Shown here: positions 22,890 through 34,562 of the stretch, piece by piece
How the letters are laid out: each line of letters opens with the position of its first letter
How positions within the stretch are numbered: position 1 is the first letter of the stretch
NCBI GenBank assembly: GCA_037074705.1
Contig: CM073592.1
Span: 56,843,129-56,907,128, forward strand
Origin: Zhengitettix transpicula
Lineage: Eukaryota > Arthropoda > Insecta > Orthoptera > Tetrigidae
DNA: 64,000 bases
Direction: 5' to 3'
Translations under genes and position numbers: made by a program
Notes under the pieces: model-generated
Seen by the model: the letters and a program-made list of their open reading frames with translations, nothing else
Databases searched by the model: none
What the model was told of the DNA's origin: nothing

Positions 22890-25160
22890 GAAAAATATGA
22901 TATTTTGGAGGTGTTTTGTGCCCCACTTCCAACTTTTCGCTATCCGCAAATTCGGCCTTTGGGAACTTTATGGTTTTGTTGTTCAGTCCTCGTACGTTTC
23001 CTACTACAAATTCTAGTACCAACTCACGGCGCCATCAAACACAAGGACAAACGTCTTGATATCTCAACCCTTGCTCATGAAATAGAATTTATTATAAAAC
23101 CTTAATCTTACCCAATTTTATTCATAATTAGAAGTTTTACTAAGCCTAAATCTCTAGAACGGAAGACAAAAGTACTAGTCGAGAACACCAATGTAAGAAT
23201 TTTAGTGCAGGTACCTTGTTGACATCACATATATAGGCTGATAAGTGAGGTTTAGAAAGTGAGCCATGTAATATCTGAGACGAAGGCGAATATTCAAGAC
23301 AGTTATCACTCCTAGCGTCACATCACACTCGACGCCGACGAGCGCAGACGTCGCCAACAATTTAAGAATCATATAACTTGAATCACAAATTACATGAGAC
23401 TTGTTCTTCTAACGTCATAACTTTCCAATTTTTTTTTCTACTTCTTTAATTTGTCTAAAAAATTTCGATTTATTAACTCTTAAACGCCCCTGAGTTGTAG
23501 TGTTGATATTTGTTATATTCTTGTTGTTCTATAAATTTTTGTTGACGAATAAAGGACTAGTTTAAGAATTTTGTTTCAATTTCCAATATTCAATATAAAT
23601 TAATGTAACATTGATAAAATAAATGGTCCCTTTAAATTTTTATTAGAATTACACGTAACCACATTTTTAGAAAACGGGACATGCGGCAATTTTCTATTTC
23701 TATAGAATAACTGATGCAAAGAAATTGTGTGATGTTCCATTGTCGGAATGAGTGGAAACTTCCCGCAGATTGTGGAATTAGAAGGGGGCAATGAATGAAA
23801 TTTCTGGAGGGAGACACCCTACCTTCGCTGTAGGGATCCGTGCGACTACGAACATACGCTCTTCAACCGACGGGACACAATTATGGGGGTCAGGGGGAAC
23901 AGAACAGGTTCAGAATGTGGGTCGATTAAGAATACATCCGGACCATTCTCACCACCACGTGCGATTGATTTGGGAAATATATCTCTTAACATGCAAATAA
24001 ATTTATTATTCTGAACCGTAATCAATTTATTACGTGTTAGTTTCCATCGATCGTCAGTATCTTGCGCTCGTTTATTTCATGGCGAAATATTATTTTATAT
24101 GACTTGATATAAATGGCACAACATTCAAGTAAATATAGTGAATAGGGAATTCAGTTAAAGAGTACGTGAAATTTTCTCAAATATGGCTAATAAATTAAAT
24201 AATTATAGAATACGATGGTTATTTTTTACTTTGAGTCGAAAATGGTGTTAGGTACGACCCATTGGGACAGAATAATTAAAGATAAGGAGTATATACATAA
24301 TTTATTTATTAAATATGCAGAAATTCAGAAAGATAAATGCACTACAGATGAATAAATCAACAGTCTGTTTTTTAAAACGTTATAAGGATCGACCTTCTTG
24401 CTTAGTGATGCATGATGGACCGCTATCCCCTTCTGATTCTATTATATTGATGCTTCTGTATTATTTAAGAAAAATATTAGTTTACATCCTTAGCCCGTTC
24501 AAAATTTAATTTAAAATACCGCTCAGATGAAATTGCTAAGAACAAATAGTCTTATGGGATCAAAGCCAAAAGTTTCTTCTCAAAATAGCAGTCATCTTTA
24601 CGAATAATTCTTTTTATAAATCCAAACAGAAGCTCACCATGCGGATTTGGCTGAAAATTGGTATTTTTCTGTAAGGGATTTCAATAGAACCTTCCATGCG
24701 ACCTATCTGTCTTCTTAATTTTCTGAATCACCTAAATTTTCAAACCACTTATCAGCTGATTGTCGGTGATATTAAGTTTTATAATTCATGTATACCAATC
24801 TTGTAATTGACTCTCAATATAACGGAAGGAACCACAGATGTTCATCTGTAAGAATAAAAGTCTACCCTTTGACTCAAACTATTTTGTGGATATGTTTTGA
24901 AATTTTCACTCCAAAAACACGACAACGTGACTGATTGACGAGGTTAAAGTTTTAGTGAGGAAAAGTCGTTGAACACTTTAAGCACCATATATTACTTGTA
25001 CTATATAAAAAAATTATTCAATAAAGTAACTTGTAATACTTAATCTTACAGATATCAAGAGTGGCCGAGGATTCATAAATAAAAAGATTTAATTTATTTA
25101 TTATAATAATTTAATGCGAAAATAAACCACATTAAATTTAAATTCATATAAAAATGACAA
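22890..25160. other. AT-rich stretch, nothing firmly recognised
   Basis: The sequence at 23790-23960 is less AT-rich and includes CCACCACGTGCG, but no gene or repeat partner was found. Short frames near 22776-23105 overlap the tandem repeat and are not believed. Confidence 0.4.
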
Positions 25161-25750
25161 TCTATATAATAAAAAAGGATGTATATTTGTATGTATGTAT
25201 GTATTTACGTTGTTCTTTATACAAATTTTATCGCGTGGACAGAATGCAACAAAAATTGGTACACATATTCTTCAAAACACGAGAAACGGTACTGTGAGGG
25301 TGAGAAACCCCTAGCATACATGTGGAAAGAATTATAATTAAAAACCGTGATCATTAAATATTAAATTACTGCGCGCCAAGAGACAATGACGTCACGCGAG
25401 AGAGAGACGTTACTACGCAACGAACAAAGGAAATATTTCCTTTATTAGGAATGAAATAAAGCAGAAATATGTTCTTTAAATAAAAAGTATAATTTTATAC
25501 AGCAATATTCCATCGAATGGTAATAAAGAAGAATACGAATTACTTTACCATCCTTGCGGAAAATGTAAGTTAATTTTCGCGCTATATTATTTGTGAGTCT
25601 AGCTAACAATTTCATCAATGTAATATTTCGTTATGTATGAAGACTGAGTGACAATTGACAATTATATCCTGAAATACTCAAGGAAAATATTTAAGTATTC
25701 AATTAAATACTTTTTCGAGTTTATATAAATAACGCCGGGCACCCAGCTAG
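25161..25750 (+). mobile_element. Non-autonomous Helitron, family 1, copy 2
   Basis: Begins TCTATATAATAAAAAAGG after a host A and ends GCCGGGCACCCAGCTAG before a host T: classic Helitron ends and A|T insertion. Compared with 12341-13082 it is about 150 bases shorter and lacks part of the GC-rich hairpin region just before its 3' end. It has the GTATGTATGTATGTATTTACG stretch, the CGCGTGGACAG block and the GGGTGAGAAACCCCTAGCAT block shared by all three copies. No coding capacity. Confidence 0.82.
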
Positions 25751-27250
25751 TTAATTAATAATTTTGTCAGGAATAATGTGGGGTGAACCTACGACACGGC
25801 AAATTGAAATTATTGATATAAGTAAACTGAGTAAATTTAGTTAACTGATTAAGCAGTCTAAATGAAGGGACCTGGCATTAAGATACTTAGATAGATAGAA
25901 CAATACAGACGATACCCTGTCGTTTTGGCTCACGCTGGTGCAGATTGGTTGCAGTTGAGGAGTCGCTCTCTCGTGCTGGGACGGCCGAGTGCAACATTCG
26001 ATGGCGGTGGATGGGTCGTGAGCCCTCTAAATTTGCTCAGGATTGGCTGGACTTTTCCGAGTCTAGTCACCGACCGCTCAATCTCATGGCTGGCTACTCA
26101 CTCGTAGATTTATACCTCACGAAATTTCCAATATCCTCCCGAAGATATTTATATTTTTTCATTCCGCCAGATCAATATATGTAAGCTTCAGGTGCTCAAT
26201 TATTCAAGCCGAATAATTTTGGCGTTCCCTGGAACTGTCAGCCTGCTTAAGGTCTTTTGTCGCACGCAGGTTCCTTTGTCTGCAAATGGTCCGAGACCAC
26301 CGTTCGAGTCCACCAGCTGACCACACAGCGGCTTCCGCCTCGAAATAGCTCTTAAAGAAATGTTCATTACAACTTCTCATTGCCCTTTGCATCCCCGTGA
26401 AGGTCGGGGAATTGCTGATTCATACGTTTGAAGGGCATCTTTCCAAGCCCTAAGTATGAATCATCTATATACTCCTCTCTCGTTTTCCTTATCAGCTGTG
26501 ACCCAATCACTAAAGACAGATCCTTGCGGAATGGATGCTCTATCCTGAAGTTAAATTTTTTATTTAGGAGATATGACCAAGATACGTTGTGTAATGAAGT
26601 TGGCGGAGCTATTGGGTGATAAAGTAAGGGACTGAATAATCAATATCCGCTACTACATCACAGCTTACCACGTCAATGGATGAGCATCAATCGCAGTCAC
26701 CACGTTAACGGTAGTTATAGCAGTAAAGGTGGCAAATAGAGCGATTACCATAAAAATGTCTTAATTACGTGCCCCATCATATCCCTTCCTATGCTTTTAA
26801 AGAGGAGAGGACTCAACGCGCTTTGCCCTCAGATAGTCAGTTACTCAAATAAAAATATATTTATCCTTATACTGTCACTTGTTTTATATTTATAAAAATA
26901 ATGTAAAAATCACCATCTCATTGTATTTAAAAATCATATCTATCTGTTTAATAAGACTACTTGGTTAATACCTTCTTCTGTCACAAGAAAAAAGGAATTT
27001 TTCAACGAATACACAGCGTTTAATTTCTTATATAACTTTTACGGTCACAATTTTTTTAGTTACACATAAGTTGAAGAAAAATCTTAATCTTTTCTAGATA
27101 ACTACACTTTAATGGAATGCAAAATTGGATTATTAACTTGAGACTTTATAAAATGTTCGGTAAACGTGCATGAAAAAGAAATGTACTACATTCTCCGTTT
27201 AAAATAATTGCATATTTAAAATATTTAGTGAATAATTTCACATTATTATA
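25751..27250. other. Mixed intergenic stretch; small R1 fragment at 26780-26810
   Basis: A moderately GC-rich block at 25925-26110 and another at 26210-26410 have no recognised function. At 26780-26810 the words atcccttcctatgctttta and agaggagagg match part of repeat R1 in minus orientation. Confidence 0.4.
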
Positions 27251-27410
27251 GTAGAGAGATTATGAGAGGGTGGAAGAAGGAATTCTACGTTTCGATTCAG
27301 CTCAGCTCTGATTCTTAACCATTTTCTCTGGACACGAACATAGTTTTATACTGTTCGAAACGTAGGATTATTTCTTTCTTCCGTCCTCCGCCCTCTCATA
27401 ATCTCTCTAC
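27251..27410. repeat. Foldback (MITE-like) element of 160 bp
   Basis: The left end (GTAGAGAGATTATGAGAGGG, on to CTACGTTTCGA) and the right end (TCGAAACGTAG back to CCCTCTCATAATCTCTCTAC) are inverted repeats of about 45-55 bases around an unrelated centre. The right arm has a short insertion relative to the left. No target duplication is clear. Confidence 0.75.
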
Positions 27411-28573
27411 TCTATACAACGGAAGACCCGTTAAATTCTTCCCTAAATATTTCAACACCATTGTCAACAAACTTCAAAACCAGAATGTTTAAATTAAAAG
27501 GGAATTTAAAATTTAATTACTGTTGGTTTCATAGATAAACAATTTAACTAGCTGTTATTGAAAAATTAAATCAATTCCAGTTAAGGAATTAACTTCTGTA
27601 CTGTACCAGTATAATAAATAAATACGAACTCATTCATCGGTGTGAATCACAAGGATCGTAGCGAAAGAATTCTGAGCACCTCAATGCAGCTATATAACGT
27701 TTATTATAGTTTAAGTGAGACACAACAGAATCCAGTAATTAATATTTGACGAGAAATTTAAAGACTGGTATAAAATTGGAGTTTACCAGATTCAGATTTT
27801 TTGTACAGGTAATCTATTTACGTTCCTCCAGTTCGAGACTGTGTATTTATAGAAATTGTGTTTTGTATTTGCCACCCATTGGTTTTCGTCTCAGCGAGCT
27901 TCTACTATTCCTTTCTTCTGGTTGACAGACCTTGTTCACCGAATGACGTTTTTATTGAGTCGACTGAGGTAACTGAACGCTGGCGCGTGGCTCCTTTATG
28001 ACCACGCCTATTGTGTTTCCTCTTCTTCGGACCTTGGCAGGCCTCTCTCTGCTCATTCGTCTTGCCGTTCTCTTTTGACAAGACTAAATCCGCTCCAGAC
28101 ATCAGCGTAAAATTTGAGAAACTATACATTTCTTCTCATACTCTACAGTGGGTAAGATGTAAGAGTTTGTCAGAGTACGAAGCCAAATTTCTGAACGCTA
28201 TTTTGATATTTTAATTCACTGACTGTACAAATGATAAATGTGACACAAAGTAGCACGGATAGGACCCTTTTTATAACCACAGAAACATATCGTATATGAA
28301 TGATAGGATAAGAAGTAGGATTAATTATGAATCGTGAGCTGAAACCTATAAATTGTTCAATAGGACTTGGCATGGCACATACTGTAATATAGGACTGTAG
28401 TTATACAACGAGAGTGCTGCAACAATACAGACAAGCCTACTTCAAGGGATGAAATGATAAAGGCGACATACTTCAAATTTAAACGATAATATTCAAGATG
28501 AGTAGTAGAAATGTAATGTGGAAGTTGACTGATGTGATAATCCAATATAATCTTCTAATTAATAAAATAGTAT
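27411..28573. other. AT-rich stretch, nothing recognised
   Basis: A somewhat GC-richer part at 27840-28100 has open frames on both strands without protein-like features. No repeats with partners were found. Confidence 0.4.
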
Positions 28574-28858
28574 TCGTTTCTTTGTATGCTTTTTTGTAGG
28601 TAAGTTCCGCATACAAATCTACACCCGGTGGAGCAAATTATACCAAATTTCGTACACGTGTTCTTTGCGACCAGGAAACAAACACTGGGTGAGACAGGAG
28701 CGGGGGTGGACGATGATGGAAATATTCAAACATGTTAAATCGGCCGAAATTTGGGTCGGATAATATGGTTAGGGGTCAAAGAGATTGATAGTGTTTCTAC
28801 CGATGTTATCTGTGTATAATTTAACCCGTTTCTGGCTTGGGAGGGGAGCACCCAAAAC
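28574..28858 (+). mobile_element. Helitron-like element family 2, 5' part
   Basis: Aligns with 844-1060 through several blocks: a start of TC then CTTTGT, a GTTCCRCATACAAAT motif, ccaaattt, a CGGCCGA motif, CTACSGATRTT, TCTGTATAATTT and GGRAGGGAGC-like sequence. It loses similarity near 28858, before any hairpin/CTRR end, so the copy appears truncated at its 3' side. Confidence 0.5.
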
Positions 28859-29029
28859 CAAAATTAGATAACACTGAAGCAGAATTAGACGGAGAAACAT
28901 TAAGTAAAAATCTGCAAATAAATACGTGATAATGTTATATATATATCGTGTGTATGTGAGAGCTTGCGTTGTTCCAGTCAATGGGAATTTTTAACTTGTG
29001 AGTGGAATTTTGAAAGGTATTGTTCGATG

Positions 29030-29310
29030 GTAAGACGGGCGCTGGATGGTGGCCTGTTTTAATTAGGACCGGCACCTGAGCGCTCCCAGTGAATAGAGCG
29101 ATTGTTTACCTCGCTGTCAGCCGACGCCATTCTAATCACCCGCCAAGTCAGCGCCCATCGGCCCTTTGACGAGGCCACCTTGCACGTAACACGGGACACA
29201 ATGGCACAAGGTGTGCAGGAAACACTTGCCTTCCACCCTTGCGGAACCACAACAATGTCCTCAGCTGCCACGTCACGGCAACCGCGTCGCTTTCAGAGGT
29301 AGCCTTAACA
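29030..29310. promoter_or_regulatory. GC-rich island with two SOX cores
   Basis: A compact block with ACAATG at 29198-29203 and 29252-29257, GATTGTTTAC at about 29101, GATTAGAATGG-type sequence on the minus strand, and GGCGGGTG. The 66-70 codon frames on both strands mirror each other and are not believed to be coding. Confidence 0.38.
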
Positions 29311-30164
29311 CTGCAGTACTTATTGCTGAAGTTTAATGACAGTTTTATTTTATTAGAATCCGTTTCCTGATCCTATATTATTTAAATAAAATGGCGAGCG
29401 GATGTCACGTTACAATAATTTTTAAGCAATCACCAAATGGTTTTTTTACCCACCCTTTGATGGTTACGTCTCTAAAAAATTGTGGGTGACGTAACGAAAT
29501 TTTACCTCTAAAAATAATGAAGGTCAGTTGTCAATTTCTGGATACCCTTTTTTTTACGAAATTGGGAGTTTCATTAATTGATAAAATATAATTTATTTAT
29601 TTTCCAATATAAATTAACGAATTTTTAAAAACGTTATAAAAATATTAAGTACAAGCATGGATCATTTTCTCAGGATTTTCTTGAGGAGATAATTGTCATG
29701 AAATATTTTAAGTTTATTTTTGAAAATGCTTATCTGATATCCATGTTGACTGTTAGTCTGCGTTCTATTGCCTGCGAACTGCTTTCCTTCTGCTGTTGTA
29801 ACAAGAACCCTTCGACCAAAATGTTCCGGTTGACCGTACCTCATGTGTTTCATCCACTACTGGAAACCTCCAATTTTACTCACCGTAACAGATAATAATA
29901 CCCTATTAGAATCAAGAAATCTGAAATTCCTCCTCTCCGTCGAAACAAAACATCGCTTTTAAATTATATTAAATTATGTGAAACAAGAAATTAATTTCAT
30001 GTAAGAGGCGTTTTTTTTATTTTTAATCGTAGTGTTATTATTTTGGCCTTGGCCAGTAGTAAAGCTTCTCTAGCCTAAACTCTGACTGGCCCGCGGTACA
30101 GGAAGACGCGAGACTCACACTCGGTTACAATTCACAGTGACTCTGTTCAAGGGAAGAACAATTG
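29311..30164. other. AT-rich stretch, nothing recognised
   Basis: No gene or repeat partner seen. The short frames at 29662-29895 overlap on opposite strands. Confidence 0.45.
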
Positions 30165-30270
30165 CAAGAGCCCGACCTATCTGATAGGGGTTTATCTGCC
30201 TCATATTTAGGTGAATGACGGGTAGGATCCTTAAACTGGGGAGTTCTAGTTAACCCGAGGCAACCTTTTT
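30165..30270 (-). repeat. Repeat family R1, divergent fragment
   Basis: Matches the minus-strand copy at 50770-51058 with many changes. Shared motifs are ccgacctatc/ccgacctacc, gaatgacgggtaggatcctt/gctaatgccgggtaggatcctt and tagttaaccc. It covers the middle of the family. Confidence 0.6.
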
Positions 30271-31680
30271 CTCTTTTCCGAAATAAACCTTCCTTTGTTA
30301 TTTGTGAAACAGAAGCCACAAGTAGGTTTTTAATTTAAAGAAATTCTCAAGTACCCTGTTTATTCGCAAATTATTTGAGGTATTACAAGACTTAGGCAGT
30401 TTATAGTGCTGCGTATTGTAATATCAGCGAAAATTATATAAAATTATCGTAATACGCTTAGCCGTGAAAATTTGAAGATTACAACAAATAAAGCCGAATA
30501 TTAAAGAATCATTCATTAAATAAAATCACTAAGTTCTGCTATTATGTTCAATAAACGGTGTCCTCTGATCACCCAGGAGTGTTTAAAGAATCGTAATCAA
30601 CAGCTGGACTTAAGGTGACCTGACGCAGATAAAGGCAACTTGAAGATGAACATAATGGGAAGAATCTACGCAAAAAACTAAAGTTGGCCCCAACACGAAG
30701 CTATAATGAAAACAGCCGAGATCATCGAGAGCGGTCGATGTGATCGGAAAATTTACACAAGACCATTGCCGAATAGATGATTTTCAGACAGATGAGGAGG
30801 ACTGATATATAGAATGATTCTGAGCTTCACCCAGGGCACTTATTTTGAGACTTCTATTCCATTTTGCGGGTAATCGAGTACTTTCTCATTCGGAATACTT
30901 CAAGTAATACGATAGATGATAGTAGTTTAAAGTCCGCTAGTGTTCAAGAAACTGACAAAATATGTTGTTTTTTTTGTATCAGCAGGGAGCCCTGCTTAAT
31001 ATATTTTCCAAACAATACTACTTGGAGGTAGCGGAAGCGACTTACGAAAACAGGAGCTAGTGGAAAACATTGGAATGGGGTTCGGAGTAAGTTCATTCAC
31101 GGTACCCTTAATTATAGTTATGCAGTACGGTTATTTCCCTTTCGCTGCCTGTGTCTCGTAAAATTAATTAGTTTTCATATATGTAAGTATATAATAGGTA
31201 GTTCTGTCTTATTGTGTATCATGCGATCATTGAGAGAATTATCCTTAGAGTAATTGATATGAACAGTTATAAATGTAATTAAATTCGATTTGTAACATAA
31301 ATTATTTGCTGATGTAATTTAAAATAAACGAATAGTGAAAATTGCTTTTTGAATGCATTTTAAATATATGAACCATAATTATTGTAAATTAAGCAAATAA
31401 AAAAGATTGAAATAAATATTGATAGTTGATTATTGTAAGTAATTTATCTCTCAGATATAAATCATGATTGTTTAACGCTTTTAAAAAATAGTTAAATTGA
31501 GATTAATAAGTGCTATTATCATTACAATGGACGGCAAAAACCGTTATATTTCATTAGGATATGTAATGATCACTTCTCCTCCGTAGCTTATGATTCAACG
31601 TATTTAAGTCAGTTATTGTATCTGCACTATGCATGATGAAATCAGTTTTGAGTAACAACAAACCGATAATTGCCTTGATT
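30271..31680. other. AT-rich stretch, nothing recognised
   Basis: No open frame, repeat partner or RNA-like element was recognised. Confidence 0.45.
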
Positions 31681-32330
31681 TCGAGGCTGTCACCGGGTCA
31701 ACCGTCGCCGGTTCACGAACCGTATAAATTTCAATGGCAACGTTAGCGGGGGCTATTGCATGGAGGGTAATATTGTCGGACAGGCTCCGCAAAGTCCTAT
31801 TGTTGTGGCTGTGCCATTGTCTCTCCCGATGACGTCCATCCTTCCACTCCATATACAGCAGCACTCTTCTTTGTGTCGACTGCTTACCTTTTTACGTCAC
31901 AAGACCTCCCGCCCAACTCTTTTCATTTTTCTATTTAACCAGCCACCGTGTCACCCCACCCCTCCTTTCCCTCCTTATCCTTTATTTACACAATTATACT
32001 ACAGTTCTTTCATCCTATCGTCTCCCCGTGCCCCTTCCACGTCGGCCACACCCCTCGCGCCGTTATATTGTCCTGTGTTCTTTTCACATTTTACTCTCCT
32101 CTCGCCTTTTCACTTCATGTACAATTTTCTTTTATGTTTTTCTCACAATGTCGCCACCGTTTCCTTCCCGCTCCTTAAAAATTATGAGATGAATCTTATG
32201 CATTCACGACGTCAGCCTAGTCTTTTCAACTCTTGTTTCATGCAAACAGCTCGCTCGAGCAAAACTTTTTCCATAAAAAATAATCGGGCGTACACACACG
32301 CACAAACGGAGGGATGACGGAAGATTAATT
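31681..32330. promoter_or_regulatory. C/T-rich island with SOX cores
   Basis: A long pyrimidine-rich block on the plus strand with CATTGT at 31815-31820, ACAATG at 32145-32150 and TATTGTTGTGG near 31799. A 185-codon open frame (31760-32317, plus) spans it, but the translation is dominated by P, S, F and L from the CT-rich composition and has no domain. I read it as noncoding. Confidence 0.33.
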
Positions 32331-32339
32331 AAAACGAAT

Positions 32340-33280
32340 CTGCTTAGAGGTGATTTGCGGGCGCGCGCTTATTCTCTTGTCAGTTCGAATATGACTTGTC
32401 AGAGCCACGGACGTTAACAGTTGGGGTCGCGTGATAGACGATCGAATTCGCTACGCTTAAAATGTGCAAAACTGCCAACTGGGTCGCGTACTTGATCACT
32501 TCTTCCACAAAGCCATCCATTTGTACGTAAACAATAGACAGCGAGCAAGAGGGAGCGGACAAGGGCGTTCTGAGGGGAGGCAGCGACAGAGAGAGAAATG
32601 TGGGGGTTTGACGCTCTGGTATCAAGAATTGGAACAAAAGACCGTGGATAACGTCCAACTCCCCCCTCCCCACTCCTTCCCGCCCGCCCCCTCAGCCCAA
32701 AAAGGAAGACACACAATTGGCAACAAAGGTTCCCTTTTGAGCGCATTCTCGCGCTAGCTAGAAGAGTTTGAATTGTCACCGCCACCCTCACCCCATCCGT
32801 CTCTTATTCAACCCAACTCCATTGCTGCAATACCTTCTGTCAAAAAATCATAAAGAATTGTGTCTCTATTTGAGACTCATAAAAGCTGGAACAAACATGG
32901 CGGAAAACACACGCGCTCGCCCGCTCCCGGACCAGCTTCGTCGGAGAGGAAGAGAGAGACAGAGAAACGAGAGCCACTGGAAAAAAAAAGCGGGAGGAGG
33001 GAGTGACAGAGAGAGAAAGTGTGAGCGAGGCGGGACAAGAAAGAAATCTGCTCCCATTGTGCTGATGACTATAGGATGATGAAGCTCGGCCAAAGTCTTT
33101 TCTTTCCGCCACGCTGGCTGACTGCTTCTTGTGTCTTCGGTTCCACTCAGCACTTCGCTGACGTCATCAATCGTAGTGAACAGGTGGAAGTGTGCGGAGG
33201 GACACGCGCTAACGTAATCGCTGCAATTAACACTTCAAACAACGCCAACCCAATATTCAGTGGAGCATGAGAGCAACGCT
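32340..33280. promoter_or_regulatory. GAGA-rich GC island, possible promoter or Polycomb-type element
   Basis: Plus-strand GAGAG runs lie at about 32588-32597, 32942-32972 and 33003-33018. GCCAT/ATGGC cores (sites of the PHO/YY1 type) lie at about 32512 and 32898, the latter in AAACATGGCGG. CATTGT sits at 33055-33060 and a poly-C tract near 32660-32695. In Drosophila, GAGAG plus GCCAT clusters are typical of Polycomb response elements and of paused promoters; whether that applies here is inference. Several 60-125 codon frames on both strands are compositional shadows. Confidence 0.35.
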
Positions 33281-33890
33281 ACAATCGAAATATTCCCAAT
33301 CAAGGATTTATTCTACGCTATCACTCAAGAATTATTTTTCACAAACCATAATGCGTAAATCTTGCACATATTTAAGTATCGAAGTGTCACAGTCGTTTAC
33401 GTGTTCTAGAACCAATTAGCGTTACATTCGTTTCGGAAAAGTTGTGAAGAAATAGGAGACTCACTGCAACCCATTGAACTTTTTAGTTAATCTGTCACGC
33501 TAATAGATTATAACAAACGATTAAGACGAACGTAACATTATCGTGATCAATTGAACCACTACAAAACTATTGTACCATGATCTTCCAAAAATTTTGTACG
33601 AGTACGCTAAATAAAACTAAAGCCTACCTAAGAAATTAAATCCAAATCAACACAGACAATACGGAAATCCACATTTTTCACTTAAGACGTGACAACCAAG
33701 CTGCTTACATCTAAAATTCTATTATTGAATGTATTATTATAATTTTATAAACTTATATTGTGTATTTACGTCCTTTCCAAATCTCTTTGCTCACCAAGAA
33801 GCGTAGGTTGCAGGATCCAACCCGCCGGGATTTAGGCAACCAGGTATCCCCGTTCCCTCCTTGGAGGGGCGAAAAAGGCACCTTTTTTTA
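33281..33890. other. AT-rich stretch, nothing recognised
   Basis: No gene or RNA feature found. The last 90 bases (ggatccaacccgccggga, agg, gttccctccttggagggg) are GC-richer and may belong to a repeat. Confidence 0.4.
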
Positions 33891-33948
33891 GAGTAACAGG
33901 CTACATGAGGGTAATCCACGTGGTGGCAACTCCGCTTTCATAGCATTT
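33891..33948 (+). repeat. Repeat family R1, short left-end fragment
   Basis: gagtaacaggctacatgagg, then gtaatccacgtggtggcaac and tccgctttcatagcat, match the beginning of the copy starting 120 bases downstream, in the same orientation. Confidence 0.7.
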
Positions 33949-34010
33949 AATATAGAAGTAAACCATACATCTTGGGGATGTGACGTAGTTGCCAGATTTT
34001 TTTTTTAGTT

Positions 34011-34562
34011 AACAGGCTACATGAGGGTAATCCACATGGTGGCAACTCCCCTTTAATAGCATAGGAAGGGATTTGAAAGGGGGGATGTGGAAGGGTAGAG
34101 GAAGGTAGCCAAGGGTTAACTAGGGCCCCCGGGCTACATTTTAAGGATCCTACCCGGCATTCGCCTAAAAGTAATGCAGAGAAAACCCTAGATAAACCTG
34201 CATCAGGTAGGTCGGGCACTGGGTACTTGTCCCACGCCCTTCCGATAGCGGGAGATGTGGGGATGCAGCTTTCTCTTCTCCGTACCTCGACCAGTTTAGG
34301 AGGCAGCTGGCCGACTGTTCCAATGGGAACAGCGAACAACTTACCGTATGCCCAAGGTCTGTGACCCCGGAACATACACCTCTCAAAACAGGCCGAGGTT
34401 CCTCGGCTTGTGGGAACCTTAGTTCAAAAACGGAGACAGAAAAAGGCATCCCCAAAGGTAGCCCCTTCCTGTCTCTCCTACAAGGTTCTGACTGCAAGGG
34501 AACATCCCTCGCAGGTACTGTCTGCGAGAGAATAGCCCTCGCAGACTGCCATGCCAGATTTA
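34011..34562 (+). repeat. Repeat family R1, fullest copy (~550 bp)
   Basis: Contains all blocks seen in the other copies in order: AACAGGCTACATGAGGGTAA at the left, AGGGCCCCCGGGCTA, AAGGATCCTACCCGGCAT, the CCCACGCCCTTCCGATAGCG block, AGGAGGCAGCTGGCCGACTG, ACCCCGGAACATACACCTCT, and a right end with repeated CTCGCAG/CTGCGAGAG motifs. The 142- and 110-codon frames on the minus strand are read through the repeat and change frame between copies, so they are not genes. The ends show no TIR, LTR or poly-A tail that I can see, and the class is unknown. Confidence 0.8.

Noticed and set aside
26237..26325. tRNA-like segment with GTCAGC...GCTGAC ends and a GTTCGAGTCC B-box-like word
   Set aside because: The T-stem does not pair, no D-arm consensus is present, and the anticodon arm cannot be drawn; the pairing ends are probably chance.
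31760..32317. 185-codon open frame
   Set aside because: The composition follows the C/T-rich strand (P, S, F, L); no motif, signal or exon boundary supports it.
33947..34375. 142-codon minus-strand frame
   Set aside because: It runs through repeat family R1; other copies of the repeat break it at different points.
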